A stretch of DNA of 64,000 nt, taken from assembly GCF_900104775.1 (NCBI RefSeq), contig NZ_FNSA01000001.1:242653-306652 (forward strand), read 5' to 3'. The notes beneath the pieces are model-generated. The model did not search any database. It was not told the origin of the DNA and worked only from the letters and a program-made list of their open reading frames with translations. Below are positions 1 to 9,994 of this stretch, in pieces (the stretch's first letter is position 1; the number at the start of each line of letters is the position of its first letter). The position numbers and the translations under genes are program-made. The DNA is from Tsukamurella tyrosinosolvens (GTDB taxonomy: Bacteria; Actinomycetota; Actinomycetes; Mycobacteriales; Mycobacteriaceae).

Positions 1-2388
<2,388 letters not shown>

Positions 2389-2470
2389 CCCACCAGCTTA
2401 GTGACGGTCCTGGTCGGCCCCGCAAACACCTGCATGAGAGCGATTTGCACAGGTCTCTAAACTGGAGATC

Positions 2471-2941
2471 GTGTTCGTGCTGGTTGTGATCCTCGCCCTG
2501 GCCGCCGTGGCGGCCGTCGTCGTGGGCGGCGCCGGGCTCGCCGGCCGCCTCCCCGAGAACGGTGTCGTGGGGGTCCGCACCGAACAGACCCTCTCCGATC
2601 CGCTGCTCTGGCGCACCGCGAACCGCGTCGCGGGTCCCGGCCTGGTGGCCGCGGGTGTCATCTTCGGCGGCGGCGCCCTCATCGGCCTCGCGATGGACGC
2701 GCCGTGGTCCTACGTCGCGGTCGTCGTCGCCGTGGTCGCGGGCCTGTTCCTCGCCGGTTTCGGCGCGCTGCAGGGCGCTCGCGCGGCGTCGATCCAGGCG
2801 CGCCTGCAGATGCCCGAGGCGACGTGCTGCAGCGCCGACGAGGCACCGTCGGACGACCCGGCGGCGGACTGCGGCGTGACCGGCGGCTGTGGCGCGTGTG
2901 CCCTCAAGGGCATGTGCGACCACGAAGCGCGCCCCGCCTAG
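2471..2941 (+). CDS. SdpI-family membrane protein with Cys-rich tail
   Basis: Small integral membrane protein of 156 residues starting at GTG. An N-terminal hydrophobic helix (about residues 1-20) is followed by the segment GRLPENGVVGVRTEQTLSDP and then by LWRTANRVAGP, typical of the SdpI/YhfL-like family. Two more hydrophobic helices follow (about residues 55-100). In Bacillus SdpI is an immunity protein; the role of actinobacterial homologues is not known, so I do not transfer that function. The last 40 residues are cytoplasm-sized and carry six cysteines (CC, then CGVTGGCGAC, then MC), unusual for the family and suggestive of metal or disulfide chemistry. The next gene starts three bases after the stop, so the two are probably co-transcribed. 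Confidence 0.75.
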   Translation: MFVLVVILALAAVAAVVVGGAGLAGRLPENGVVGVRTEQTLSDPLLWRTANRVAGPGLVAAGVIFGGGALIGLAMDAPWSYVAVVVAVVAGLFLAGFGALQGARAASIQARLQMPEATCCSADEAPSDDPAADCGVTGGCGACALKGMCDHEARPA

Positions 2942-2944
2942 CCG

Positions 2945-3934
2945 ATGCGGACCCTCCTCAGCAAGCTCTCGATCGACGGGTTCATCCTCGCGATCTTCGC
3001 CGCCGTCGGCGTCGCCGCCCTGTTCCCGGCGGAGGGCCGCGCGGTGCCCGTGGTCGACGGTGCCGTCACCGTCGCCATCGCGATCCTCTTCTTCCTGTAC
3101 GGGGCGCGGATCCACCCCATGGAGGCCCTGGCCGGCCTCAAGCACTGGCGCCTGCACGTGGTGATCCTGGGCTTCACCTTCGTCGTCTTCCCGATCATCG
3201 GCGTCCTGCTGCGGTTCGCGCCCGAGGTGCTGCTGCGGCCCGAGCTGTACGCGGGCGTCCTGTTCCTGACGCTGCTGCCGTCCACCGTGCAGTCGTCGAT
3301 CGCCTTCACCTCGATCGCGGGCGGCAACGTGCCGGGCGCGATCGTCAGCGCCTCGGTCTCCAACCTGCTCGGGGTCTTCATCACGCCGCTGCTGGTCCTC
3401 GCGCTCATGGCGACCACCGGCGAGGTGCAGTTCCACAGCAGCTCGATCATCGATCTGTGCCTGCAGCTCCTGCTGCCCTTCCTCCTCGGCCAGCTGTTGC
3501 GGCCCTGGGTGGGGGAGTTCGTGGCGAAGCACGCGGCGGCACTGAAGTACGTGGACCGCGGCTCGATCGTGCTCGTGGTCTACGCCGCCTTCTCCGCCGG
3601 GATGCGCGAGCACATCTGGAGCCAGGTCTCCTGGGTGGGCGTGGTGCAGCTCATCGTGCTGTCCGTCGTGCTCGTGGTGGTGATGCTGTGGCTCACGCGG
3701 ACCACCGCGGAGAAGCTCGGCTTCGACCGGGCCGACATGATCGCCGTCCAGTTCTGCGGCACCAAGAAGTCCATGGCCACCGGCCTGCCGATGGCGGCCG
3801 TCCTGTTCGCCGGGCAACCCGTCGGCCTGCTGGTGCTGCCGCTGATGATCTTCCACCAGATCCAGCTCATGATGTGCGCGTGGCTGGCCGCGAAGTACGG
3901 GCGCGAGCTGGAGCCCGAGCCCGCCCCGGCCTGA
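2945..3934 (+). CDS. Bile acid:sodium symporter-like (SBF-like) carrier
   Basis: Polytopic membrane protein of 329 residues with nine or ten hydrophobic helices. The sequence and length fit the SBF-like family (YfeH type), a branch of the bile acid/sodium symporter superfamily. Conserved family features include the GARIHPMEAL segment after helix 2, the polar stretch LTLLPSTVQSSIAFTSIAGG, and the C-terminal half FCGTKKSMATGLPMA. The substrate is unknown; relatives carry organic anions. It follows the SdpI-like gene at a three-base gap and ends six bases before a convergent lipoprotein gene. Function beyond transport cannot be read from sequence. Confidence 0.85.
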   Translation: MRTLLSKLSIDGFILAIFAAVGVAALFPAEGRAVPVVDGAVTVAIAILFFLYGARIHPMEALAGLKHWRLHVVILGFTFVVFPIIGVLLRFAPEVLLRPELYAGVLFLTLLPSTVQSSIAFTSIAGGNVPGAIVSASVSNLLGVFITPLLVLALMATTGEVQFHSSSIIDLCLQLLLPFLLGQLLRPWVGEFVAKHAAALKYVDRGSIVLVVYAAFSAGMREHIWSQVSWVGVVQLIVLSVVLVVVMLWLTRTTAEKLGFDRADMIAVQFCGTKKSMATGLPMAAVLFAGQPVGLLVLPLMIFHQIQLMMCAWLAAKYGRELEPEPAPA

Positions 3935-3940
3935 GGCGCG

Positions 3941-4915
3941 TCACTCCACGAGCGGCTGCTCCGCGACCTTCGCCAGGGTCGGCTCCATCGTCTGCAGGAA
4001 CCAGGCGCGGCTCAGCGAGGTGGGTTGGTACACCGAGTAGGTGAGGTCCAGGTCCGCGACCACTGCGGTGCCCCGTTGCACCTGCGGCAGCGCGGAGTAG
4101 CCGGGCAGCTGCAGCAGGTCCTCGCCCGTCGCGCCGTTGGGGTAGATCGCCATGAAGTTCGCGCCCACGCGGGGGAGGAGCTCCAGCGAGACCATGCCGC
4201 GGGTCGCGGGGCTGACGAATCGCGGCTCGTCGCGGATCGCCTTCGGCACCGTCAGCCCCAGCTCCGCGAGGAACAGGTTCGTCGGATCCTGCGGGCTCGC
4301 GATCACGTTGAAGCTGGACGCCGCGGCCGCGTACTGCGCCACGAACCCCGTCTTGCCCTTCAGCCCCGGGTACCGCTGCGCGAAGCCCGTCACCCGGTCG
4401 TGATCGGCCGCGATCACCCGCTTCGCCTCGGCCTCCTTGCCGAGGATCCTCCCGAGGGCCAGGAGCTGCGCGTTCCAGCCGGAATCGGGTCCCGTGGCGG
4501 CGATCCCGCCGAGCACCTTGGTCACGCCGCTCACCGCGGCGAAGTTCTCTCCCTTGACCACCCGGTGGTCGCCGACGAACAGGTCCGGCTGGTACGTGGC
4601 GATCTCCTCGGCCGGCAGGCTCGTGGCACCGGGGGCCTTGATCACGGGCACGTCCTTGAGGAGCTCGCGCTGCCACGCGGCGGGCAGCGGCTGCGTCAGC
4701 TGCACGATCGCGACGGGCTTGATCCCCAGTGCGAGCACGTTGTCGATCGCGTACCCCTGTGCCACGATCCGCTTCGCGCCCACGGGGTAGTCGATGGTGC
4801 CGTTGGCCTGTGCGATCGACACGGTCGAGGCCGACGGTGCCGCCGGGTCCGTCGTGCCCGATCCGCAGCCCGCGAGCAGAGCGAGGGCCGCGACGGCCGC
4901 CGCGAGGCGGCGCAT
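3941..4915 (-). CDS. Iron-siderophore substrate-binding lipoprotein (second copy)
   Basis: Periplasmic-type binding protein of the FecB/FhuD fold, 324 residues, predicted to be lipid-anchored: signal helix followed by the lipobox LLAGCGS. It is a clear paralogue of the gene upstream, sharing blocks such as RIVAQGYAIDNVLALGIKPV and NGATGEDLLQLPGYSALPQV. Its ATG overlaps the stop of the upstream gene (TGATG), so translation is probably coupled. Both lie behind one IdeR/DtxR-type box, which points to iron repression. No permease or ATPase gene is adjacent, so the transporter partner must be elsewhere. The exact siderophore is unknown. Confidence 0.88.
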   Translation of the reverse strand: MRRLAAAVAALALLAGCGSGTTDPAAPSASTVSIAQANGTIDYPVGAKRIVAQGYAIDNVLALGIKPVAIVQLTQPLPAAWQRELLKDVPVIKAPGATSLPAEEIATYQPDLFVGDHRVVKGENFAAVSGVTKVLGGIAATGPDSGWNAQLLALGRILGKEAEAKRVIAADHDRVTGFAQRYPGLKGKTGFVAQYAAAASSFNVIASPQDPTNLFLAELGLTVPKAIRDEPRFVSPATRGMVSLELLPRVGANFMAIYPNGATGEDLLQLPGYSALPQVQRGTAVVADLDLTYSVYQPTSLSRAWFLQTMEPTLAKVAEQPLVE

Positions 4916-5916
4916 CACGCCACCGCCTGCTGCTGCGCGGCGTTCACGAAGAGCGGCTCGAGCTGGGGCAGGATCCACTCCCGGCTCAGCGGGGTGGGCT
5001 GGTTCAGCGCGATGACGGTCTGCAAGTCGACCACCTTCGTGGCACCCGACGTCACCTGCGGCAGGCCCGCGTAGCCGGGCAGGCGCTGCAGGTCCGCCGC
5101 GGTGGCGCCGTTCGGGTAGATGACCATGAGGTTCGAGGCGATCTGGGGGAGCAGCTCCAGGGACACAGGCGTCCGTCCGCCCTGTTGGCCGGACCCGGTG
5201 GCGAACCGCGGGTTGTCCTTGATCGCCATGGGGAGGGTCATCCCCAGCTCGGCGAACATCGTGTTGGTCGGGTCGGCGGCGGAGGACACGAAGTTGAACG
5301 AGCTCGCCGCGGCGAGGTACTGCGCCAGGACGGCCGACTTGCCCCGCAGCCCCGGGTGTCGCTCGCGGACCGCCGCGAACCGCGCCTCGTCCTCCGCCAG
5401 GACCCGGCTCACCGCGTCCTCCTTGTCCAGGATCCGGCCGAGGGCCTTGAGCTGCACGTCCCACGCCGCGCTGGAGCCGTTCTCCTCGATACCGCCCAGG
5501 ACCTTGGTGACCGCGGACAGCCGCTCGAAGGTGGGCCGATCGACCACGTAGTTGTCGCCGGCGAAGAGCTCGGGGCGGTACTTCGCGATCTCCTCGACCG
5601 GCATCGACTTCTTGTCCGGGGAGGTGATGATCGGGATGCCGTCGAGCTGTTTGCCGTGCCACGGCGCGGGCAGCGGAAGCCCGCCCTCGACGACGGCGAC
5701 GGGCTTGATGCCCAGCGCCAGCAGGTTGTCGATCGAGTAGCCGGTGGCGACGATGCGGGTCGGGCCGACGGGGAACTCGGTGACACCGTTGACCTGCGTG
5801 ATCGTCACGGTGCTCGCCGCGGGGGCGGCACCGTCGGATCCTGCGCCGCCGCATGCCGACGTGACCAGTCCGACCGCCGACAGAGCGGCGACGAACGCCG
5901 TGGTGAACCGCCTCAT
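4915..5916 (-). CDS. Iron-siderophore substrate-binding lipoprotein (first copy)
   Basis: 333-residue lipoprotein of the iron-siderophore binding family. The signal peptide ends in the lipobox VTSACGG at about residue 22. The mature part has the two-lobe PF01497 pattern, with TRIVATGYSIDNLLALGIKP near the N-terminus and conserved AQYLAAASSFN in the middle. The ATG has a good ribosome site (AGGAGG) nine bases upstream. It is the first gene of a two-gene unit with the downstream paralogue. An IdeR-like box sits about 20 bases in front of it, so expression should rise in iron starvation. Recent tandem duplication explains the pair, though the two have diverged clearly. Confidence 0.88.
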   Translation of the reverse strand: MRRFTTAFVAALSAVGLVTSACGGAGSDGAAPAASTVTITQVNGVTEFPVGPTRIVATGYSIDNLLALGIKPVAVVEGGLPLPAPWHGKQLDGIPIITSPDKKSMPVEEIAKYRPELFAGDNYVVDRPTFERLSAVTKVLGGIEENGSSAAWDVQLKALGRILDKEDAVSRVLAEDEARFAAVRERHPGLRGKSAVLAQYLAAASSFNFVSSAADPTNTMFAELGMTLPMAIKDNPRFATGSGQQGGRTPVSLELLPQIASNLMVIYPNGATAADLQRLPGYAGLPQVTSGATKVVDLQTVIALNQPTPLSREWILPQLEPLFVNAAQQQAVA

Positions 5917-5935
5917 GAACCCTCCTGATCGATAG

Positions 5936-5954
5936 GAAGGTAAGACTAGCCTAA
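5936..5954 (-). promoter_or_regulatory. IdeR/DtxR iron box
   Basis: On the minus strand the site reads TTAGGCTAGTCTTACCTTC, close to the actinobacterial iron-regulator consensus TTAGGTTAGGCTAACCTAA. It lies just upstream of the two siderophore-binding lipoprotein genes and overlaps the stop codon of the next gene upstream. Iron-loaded IdeR binding here would repress the pair. Assignment is by eye; a matrix score was not computed. Confidence 0.8.
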
Positions 5955-6316
5955 TTCGTGTGGTTCGCGACGGGTGCGCCGAACCTGAGGTACACCCCCA
6001 GGACGATCACCACGGAGTACAGGCACAGGTACAGGATCTCGACCGGGTGCGTCGGCACACCCGTGATGCGGTGATCGCTGTAGAAGAAGGCGAGGAAGGG
6101 GAGGCCGACCGCAGCCGTGTACGCCCACTGCTGATCCAGGAAGACGTTCGCGGAGACCACGCCGTAGGCGAACGCGGCACCCACGGAGCCCGCGACGACG
6201 TCCGTCGAGGAGGACAGCGCGGCCTGGGCCAGATGCGCGAGCGCCACCACCACGAGCAGCGCGCCGAGAGTGGTCCGTGCGCTGCGGAAAAGACCTGGTC
6301 GAGCGACGATCGCCAT
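5951..6316 (-). CDS. Small membrane protein, paralogue of the next upstream gene
   Basis: 121-residue protein with four hydrophobic helices and no recognised domain. Of the clustered ATG codons at its start, the one giving MAIVARPGLF is chosen because the AGAAGGG ribosome site is nine bases before it; the ATG giving MRWMAIV directly abuts that site. It resembles the neighbouring 142-residue protein in layout: an N-terminal LGALL..VALAHLA helix, a middle helix pair starting QWAYTAAVGLP, and a C-terminal helix. A GACAAC-type palindrome lies about 40 bases upstream, overlapping the end of that neighbour, and a related one precedes the neighbour. Both genes are therefore likely under the nearby MarR regulator. 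Function unknown. Confidence 0.7.
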   Translation of the reverse strand: MAIVARPGLFRSARTTLGALLVVVALAHLAQAALSSSTDVVAGSVGAAFAYGVVSANVFLDQQWAYTAAVGLPFLAFFYSDHRITGVPTHPVEILYLCLYSVVIVLGVYLRFGAPVANHTN

Positions 6317-6352
6317 CCATCGCATCCCTTCTGCCGCCCCCGGATCGGAATG

Positions 6353-6781
6353 TTACGACAACGGGTGCTGTCCGGCTCGGCGAGCGGATCGGGCCCTCAT
6401 GCGGTCGATTCCAGTCGGCGTAGATCCCCTCCGAGCGGTCGCCCGGATCACGTACACGGCGACCGGGACGACGAGGAGGTCGATCAGCGGATCCATGGCC
6501 TCGATCGGGTTGCTGTAGTAGCGGAACGACTGGTAGTCGCCGAGCAACTGCCCGATCAGCGGGAAGACGGCCGCCGCGAGGTATCCCCAGCGCTCGCCGA
6601 GCAGCACCATGAGGACCAGAACGGCGTAGACGATGCCGAGGCCGGCACACGCCGCGCCGTCCGCGGCGCAGGGCGCGGTCGCGATCCTGGCCAGGTGCAC
6701 GAACGCCGTCACCGCCAGGAGGGCGCCGAGGAGGAACCGGCTCCGGGGGTGTCCGCTGAGCACGCGCGTGACGACGGTCAT
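6353..6781 (-). CDS. Small membrane protein divergent from MarR gene
   Basis: 142-residue integral membrane protein with about four helices (for example LLGALLAVTAFVHLA, AGLGIVYAVLVLMVLL and LIDLLVVPVAVYVI) and a basic tail. No family recognised. A longer reading frame exists, but the start giving MTVVTRVLSG is preferred because AAGGAG lies seven bases upstream. It is divergent from the MarR gene across a 106-base gap holding two strong inverted repeats, so it is the most likely target of that regulator. It is a paralogue of the gene downstream by helix layout and by the LGALL/HLA motifs. Confidence 0.7.
   Translation of the reverse strand: MTVVTRVLSGHPRSRFLLGALLAVTAFVHLARIATAPCAADGAACAGLGIVYAVLVLMVLLGERWGYLAAAVFPLIGQLLGDYQSFRYYSNPIEAMDPLIDLLVVPVAVYVIRATARRGSTPTGIDRMRARSARRAGQHPLS
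6357..6372. promoter_or_regulatory. Second copy of MarR-region palindrome
   Basis: The 16-mer GACAACGGGTGCTGTC matches the palindrome GACAACACCTGTTGTC in the MarR intergenic region at 12 of 16 positions and has the same TACGAC-like left flank. It overlaps the 3' end of one small membrane protein gene and lies upstream of the other. A second regulator site for the downstream gene is the simplest reading. Confidence 0.45.
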
Positions 6782-6794
6782 CTCGTCGCTCCTT

Positions 6795-6816
6795 TTAGTC
6801 AGTGTTGCCTGACTAA
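6795..6816. promoter_or_regulatory. Perfect inverted repeat, likely MarR operator
   Basis: Arms TTAGTCAG and CTGACTAA form a perfect 8-bp inverted repeat around a six-base spacer. It lies between the ribosome site of the small membrane protein gene and the divergent MarR gene. The sequence type (TTAG..CTAA) and spacing are those of many MarR-family operators. It would block transcription of the membrane protein gene and probably autoregulate the MarR gene. Confidence 0.65.
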
Positions 6817-6821
6817 TGTAC

Positions 6822-6837
6822 GACAACACCTGTTGTC
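6822..6837. promoter_or_regulatory. Perfect palindrome GACAACACCTGTTGTC
   Basis: Seven-base arms GACAACA and TGTTGTC around CC, five bases from the first inverted repeat. Its near copy occurs upstream of the second small membrane protein gene, which suggests a shared protein-binding site. It may bind a second dimer of the adjacent MarR protein or a different regulator. Confidence 0.5.
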
Positions 6838-6887
6838 ACACACGTCGGAGTGACGAGTTCAACAATCGTCCGGTTACCCTGACCATC

Positions 6888-7379
6888 ATGGCCAGGGGAC
6901 AGTCCACCGCGACCGATTCGCTCGCGATCGTCGATCCGGGGCCCGACGCGCGTATCCACCTCCTCGCGCGCCGGGTGGGCGTGCTCGTCGCGGACCTGCT
7001 CCTCGACGAGGTCCACCAGTACGACCCCCGGCTGCGCACCGGACACATGCGGGTGCTCGCGCTCATCGAATCGTCACCCGTGCGGATCGTCGATGTCGCG
7101 GCCCAGCTCGGAACGACCAAGCAGACGGTGGCGCCCACCGTCGACGAGCTCGTCTCCTGGGGTTTCGTCGCCCGCGCGGTCGACGAGAACGACCGGCGGG
7201 CGCGCATCCTCACCCTGACGCCCGCGGGGGAGGAGCTCACCGAGGCGATGCTCGGCCGGTCCATCGCACTGGACGAGGAGTGGGGACGCCTGCTGGGCGC
7301 CGATGTCGAGGTGTGCCGCTCGGCGCTGTGGCGGATCATCGAGTCGCAGCGAGCACCGCGCGACCGGGAGGTCAGTTGA
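6888..7379 (+). CDS. MarR-family transcriptional regulator
   Basis: 163-residue winged-helix regulator. The core RIVDVAAQLGTTKQTVAPTV is the recognition helix region, followed by the wing VDENDRRARILTLTPAGEEL, the usual MarR DxRxxxLxLT signature. I take the ATG giving MARGQSTATD; a longer frame would start inside the operator region. A MarR gene close to leuS is also found in M. tuberculosis (Rv0042c next to Rv0041), so this is probably the syntenic orthologue. It is divergent from two small membrane protein genes and overlaps the end of the convergent yqgE by eight bases. Ligand unknown. Confidence 0.9.
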   Translation: MARGQSTATDSLAIVDPGPDARIHLLARRVGVLVADLLLDEVHQYDPRLRTGHMRVLALIESSPVRIVDVAAQLGTTKQTVAPTVDELVSWGFVARAVDENDRRARILTLTPAGEELTEAMLGRSIALDEEWGRLLGADVEVCRSALWRIIESQRAPRDREVS

Positions 7380-8001
7380 CGGAGACGTCCACCGGATGGG
7401 TCGCCAGCAGCGCGGTCGGCAGGCCCTGACGGCGCAGCACCTTGCCCCACAGGTCCACCCGCGCGGGCACGAGGACGTCCGTGTGCAGGGAGCCGCACGG
7501 GATCCAGTCGTCGCGCTCGAGCTCGTCGTCCAGCTGGCCCATGCCCCAGCCGCTGTACCCGGCGAAGACGCGCACGCCGTCGAGCAGCTCGTCCATCATC
7601 TCCACGTCGGAGTCGAGGTCCACCAGCACCACCCGGCCGGCGACGGGCTGCAGCCCGCGGATGCCGCTCGCATCCACGCCGGCCTTCACCACGCCCAGGC
7701 ACAGCGCCGCGGACTGGTTCACCGGGCCGCCGACGAACACGGCCTTCGGCTTGGCGGCGAGGTCGTGCCAGCGGGGGAGCACGCCGTGCACCGCGGACTC
7801 GCTCGGACGGTTGAGGACCACGCCCAGGCTGCCCGACTCGTTGTGCTCGATCAGGTACACGACGGTGCGCGAGAAGGTCGGCTCGATCAGCTCCGGGGAG
7901 GCGACCAGCAGCGTGCCCGAGGACACCTCGAAGCCCGCATCGGCGGGCTCGCCTGAGGACGCGCCGCCCTGCGTCGGCTCATTCGAACGATCGGGACCCA
8001 C
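7372..8001 (-). CDS. YqgE/AlgH (UPF0301) family protein
   Basis: 209-residue cytoplasmic protein of the YqgE/AlgH family. The family signature runs from GTLLVASPELIEPTFSRTVV through LIEHNESGSLGVVLNRPS to the late GYSGWGMGQLDDEL block. Start is GTG, preceded by a non-coding gap to the divergent MFS gene. The biochemical role is not established in any actinobacterium. Adjacent placement to an MFS gene matches Rv0038 beside Rv0037c in M. tuberculosis, which supports vertical inheritance. Confidence 0.92.
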   Translation of the reverse strand: MGPDRSNEPTQGGASSGEPADAGFEVSSGTLLVASPELIEPTFSRTVVYLIEHNESGSLGVVLNRPSESAVHGVLPRWHDLAAKPKAVFVGGPVNQSAALCLGVVKAGVDASGIRGLQPVAGRVVLVDLDSDVEMMDELLDGVRVFAGYSGWGMGQLDDELERDDWIPCGSLHTDVLVPARVDLWGKVLRRQGLPTALLATHPVDVSVN

Positions 8002-8075
8002 ACCCCCATCATGGCACGTGGACCACCATCGGGGTCCGCCGACGCGGAAGCCCTCCCGCCGATACGCTGTAGCAC

Positions 8076-9404
8076 GTGACGACCAGCGGAACGGACGCTC
8101 CCGCCGCCGCTGCGAAACCCGCGTGGCGGACCTTCCGCGACCTGCCCGACCTGCTGCGTCTGCTCGGCGTCCGGCTGCTGAGCCAGTACGCGGAGGGCCT
8201 GTTCCAGGCCGGGCTCGGCACCGCCATCGTCTTCAATCCCGAGCGCAACGCGACGCCGGCCGCGATCGCCACCGGCCTGGCCGTGCTGCTGTTGCCCTAC
8301 TCGGTGATCGGGCCCTTCGCCGGCGCGCTGCTGGACCGCTGGGACCGGCGCCGCGTGTTCATCGTCGCCAATCTCGTTCGCGCGCTGCTCATCGCCGCCT
8401 GCGCGGGGGTGCTCGCGTCGGGTGCGGGGGAGAGCGCGATCTTCATCGTGGCGCTGGCGGTGGGCGGCGCCGGCCGCTTCGTGGCCTCCGGCCTCTCCGC
8501 CGCACTGCCGCACGTCGTCGACCGGCCGCAGCTCGTCGCGATCAATTCGCTCACCACGACTCTGGGTGCCGGCGCGACCGCAGTCGGCGCCAGCACGGCC
8601 GTCGGGCTGCGGGCGATCTTCGGCTCCGACGACGCGGGCGGCGCCGGCGTGCTCGCCGTCGCCGTGCTCATCGCGATCCTCGGCGCGGTGCTCTCCACGC
8701 GGTTTCCCGCGGGCGTGCTCGGCCCCGACCACGACGTCTCCGGTAAGCACGAGAAGCCCGCGACCGCGCTCAGCGACGTCGCGGCGGGCCTCGCGCACGG
8801 CGCCCTCGCGGCCTGGCGCGCACCGTCGGTCACCGCAGCTCTGACCGGCATGGGCGCGCACCGCACCGGCTTCGGCTTCAACACGCTGATGCTGCTCCTG
8901 CTCACCCGGCACCACTTCACCGACGGCACGCTGGGGCTCGCCGGCTTCGGCTCCGTCGCCGGCGCGACGGCGCTGGGCATGTTCGTCGCCGCCGTGTTCA
9001 CGCCCTTCGCGGTGGCCCGATGGGGCCGACGGAACACCGTGGTCGGCGCGCTCGCCGCGGCGTGCCTGACGCAGCTGAGCGTGCTCACCCTGAACTTCGC
9101 CGTCCTGGTCGCGGCCGCCGCGATCCTCGGCCTCGCCGGCCAGGTGGTCAAGCTCTCGGGCGACGCCGCCATGCAGCTCGACGTGCCCGATGAGCGTCGC
9201 GGCCAGGTCTTCGCGTTCCAGGACGCCCTGTTCAACGTGACCTTCGTGGGCGCGGTCGCGTTCGCCGCCGCGGTCGTCCCGTTCGACGGTGTCTGCCGCC
9301 CCCTCGCCGGCTTCGGCGCGCTGCTCTACGCGGTCGCGGTCGGGGTCGTCGTTCTCCTGTACCGCCGCACGGGAACCCCGGAGGCCGCTGGCGCGTCCAA
9401 TTGA
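8076..9404 (+). CDS. Major facilitator superfamily transporter
   Basis: 442-residue MFS protein with about 12 hydrophobic helices. The motif between helices 2 and 3 is present as GALLDRWDRRRVFI (motif A type), and the loop before the second half reads FAVARWGRRNT. Resembles the Rv0037c group beside yqgE in mycobacteria. The N-terminal 35 residues are polar and cytoplasmic; the GTG start is the first codon of this frame. Substrate unknown; drug or metabolite efflux is the usual guess for this subgroup. The next gene begins two bases after its stop codon. Confidence 0.88.
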   Translation: MTTSGTDAPAAAAKPAWRTFRDLPDLLRLLGVRLLSQYAEGLFQAGLGTAIVFNPERNATPAAIATGLAVLLLPYSVIGPFAGALLDRWDRRRVFIVANLVRALLIAACAGVLASGAGESAIFIVALAVGGAGRFVASGLSAALPHVVDRPQLVAINSLTTTLGAGATAVGASTAVGLRAIFGSDDAGGAGVLAVAVLIAILGAVLSTRFPAGVLGPDHDVSGKHEKPATALSDVAAGLAHGALAAWRAPSVTAALTGMGAHRTGFGFNTLMLLLLTRHHFTDGTLGLAGFGSVAGATALGMFVAAVFTPFAVARWGRRNTVVGALAAACLTQLSVLTLNFAVLVAAAAILGLAGQVVKLSGDAAMQLDVPDERRGQVFAFQDALFNVTFVGAVAFAAAVVPFDGVCRPLAGFGALLYAVAVGVVVLLYRRTGTPEAAGASN

Positions 9405-9405
9405 T

Positions 9406-9948
9406 ATGGGGGACGAACTGATCGAGTACTGGTTCGGCGACGGCGCGAGTCGGGTCACCCGCTGGACCTCGCCCGGGACGCAGGGCGCGGTCCTACTCGA
9501 CTTCGACGGGGACGGGCGGATCGACGACGCGATGGTCGACCTGGACGGCGACGGCCGCGCGGACGCGGCCGCGCTCGATCTCGACGACGACGGGGCTCGC
9601 GAGGCCGCCTTCCGCGACGACGGTTCCGGCCGCTGGGCGGAGCCCACGGCGGCGCCCGGCGCGGGCCCCGGATCGGCGTCGACGGGTCCGGGCGGGGCCG
9701 ACGGGACGCCCGGCACCACGGGCACACCGGCGCGGGCGGCACCGTCGGCCTGCCCGATCCCCGGGGTCACCGGCGCACGCGACCCCGAGCCGGCGAGGCC
9801 GGTGCAGGTCACGCCGGTGCCCGCGGAACCCGGCCAACCGGCCCGGCAGGCCGTCGCGGACACGGACGCCGACGGTGCGCCCGACGTCCTGGTCTTCGAC
9901 ACCGACGGCGACGGGACCGCCGACGGCGCGACCGATCTGCAGCAGTAG
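9406..9948 (+). CDS. Acidic protein with DxDxDG calcium-loop repeats
   Basis: 180-residue acidic protein lacking a signal peptide or membrane helix. Three loops in the N-terminal half (DFDGDGRID, DLDGDGRAD, DLDDDGARE) and two near the C-terminus (DTDADGAPD, DTDGDGTAD) match the DxDxDG calcium-binding loop of EF-hand or thrombospondin-3 type repeats. Between them lies a 90-residue Gly/Pro/Ala-rich linker. The start MGDELIEYWF is chosen over a longer frame that overlaps the transporter gene. It follows the MFS gene directly and is likely co-transcribed. Calcium binding is inferred from the loops; the biological role is not known. Confidence 0.72.
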   Translation: MGDELIEYWFGDGASRVTRWTSPGTQGAVLLDFDGDGRIDDAMVDLDGDGRADAAALDLDDDGAREAAFRDDGSGRWAEPTAAPGAGPGSASTGPGGADGTPGTTGTPARAAPSACPIPGVTGARDPEPARPVQVTPVPAEPGQPARQAVADTDADGAPDVLVFDTDGDGTADGATDLQQ

Positions 9949-9994
9949 GAATCATGTCTTTCGCTTCCTGAGCCCTGCGGATACGCTGACCGGC

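Noticed and set aside
2389..2470. T-box or other leader for leuS
   Set aside because: The gap is only about 80 bases, and no T-box sequence or antiterminator stem is present.
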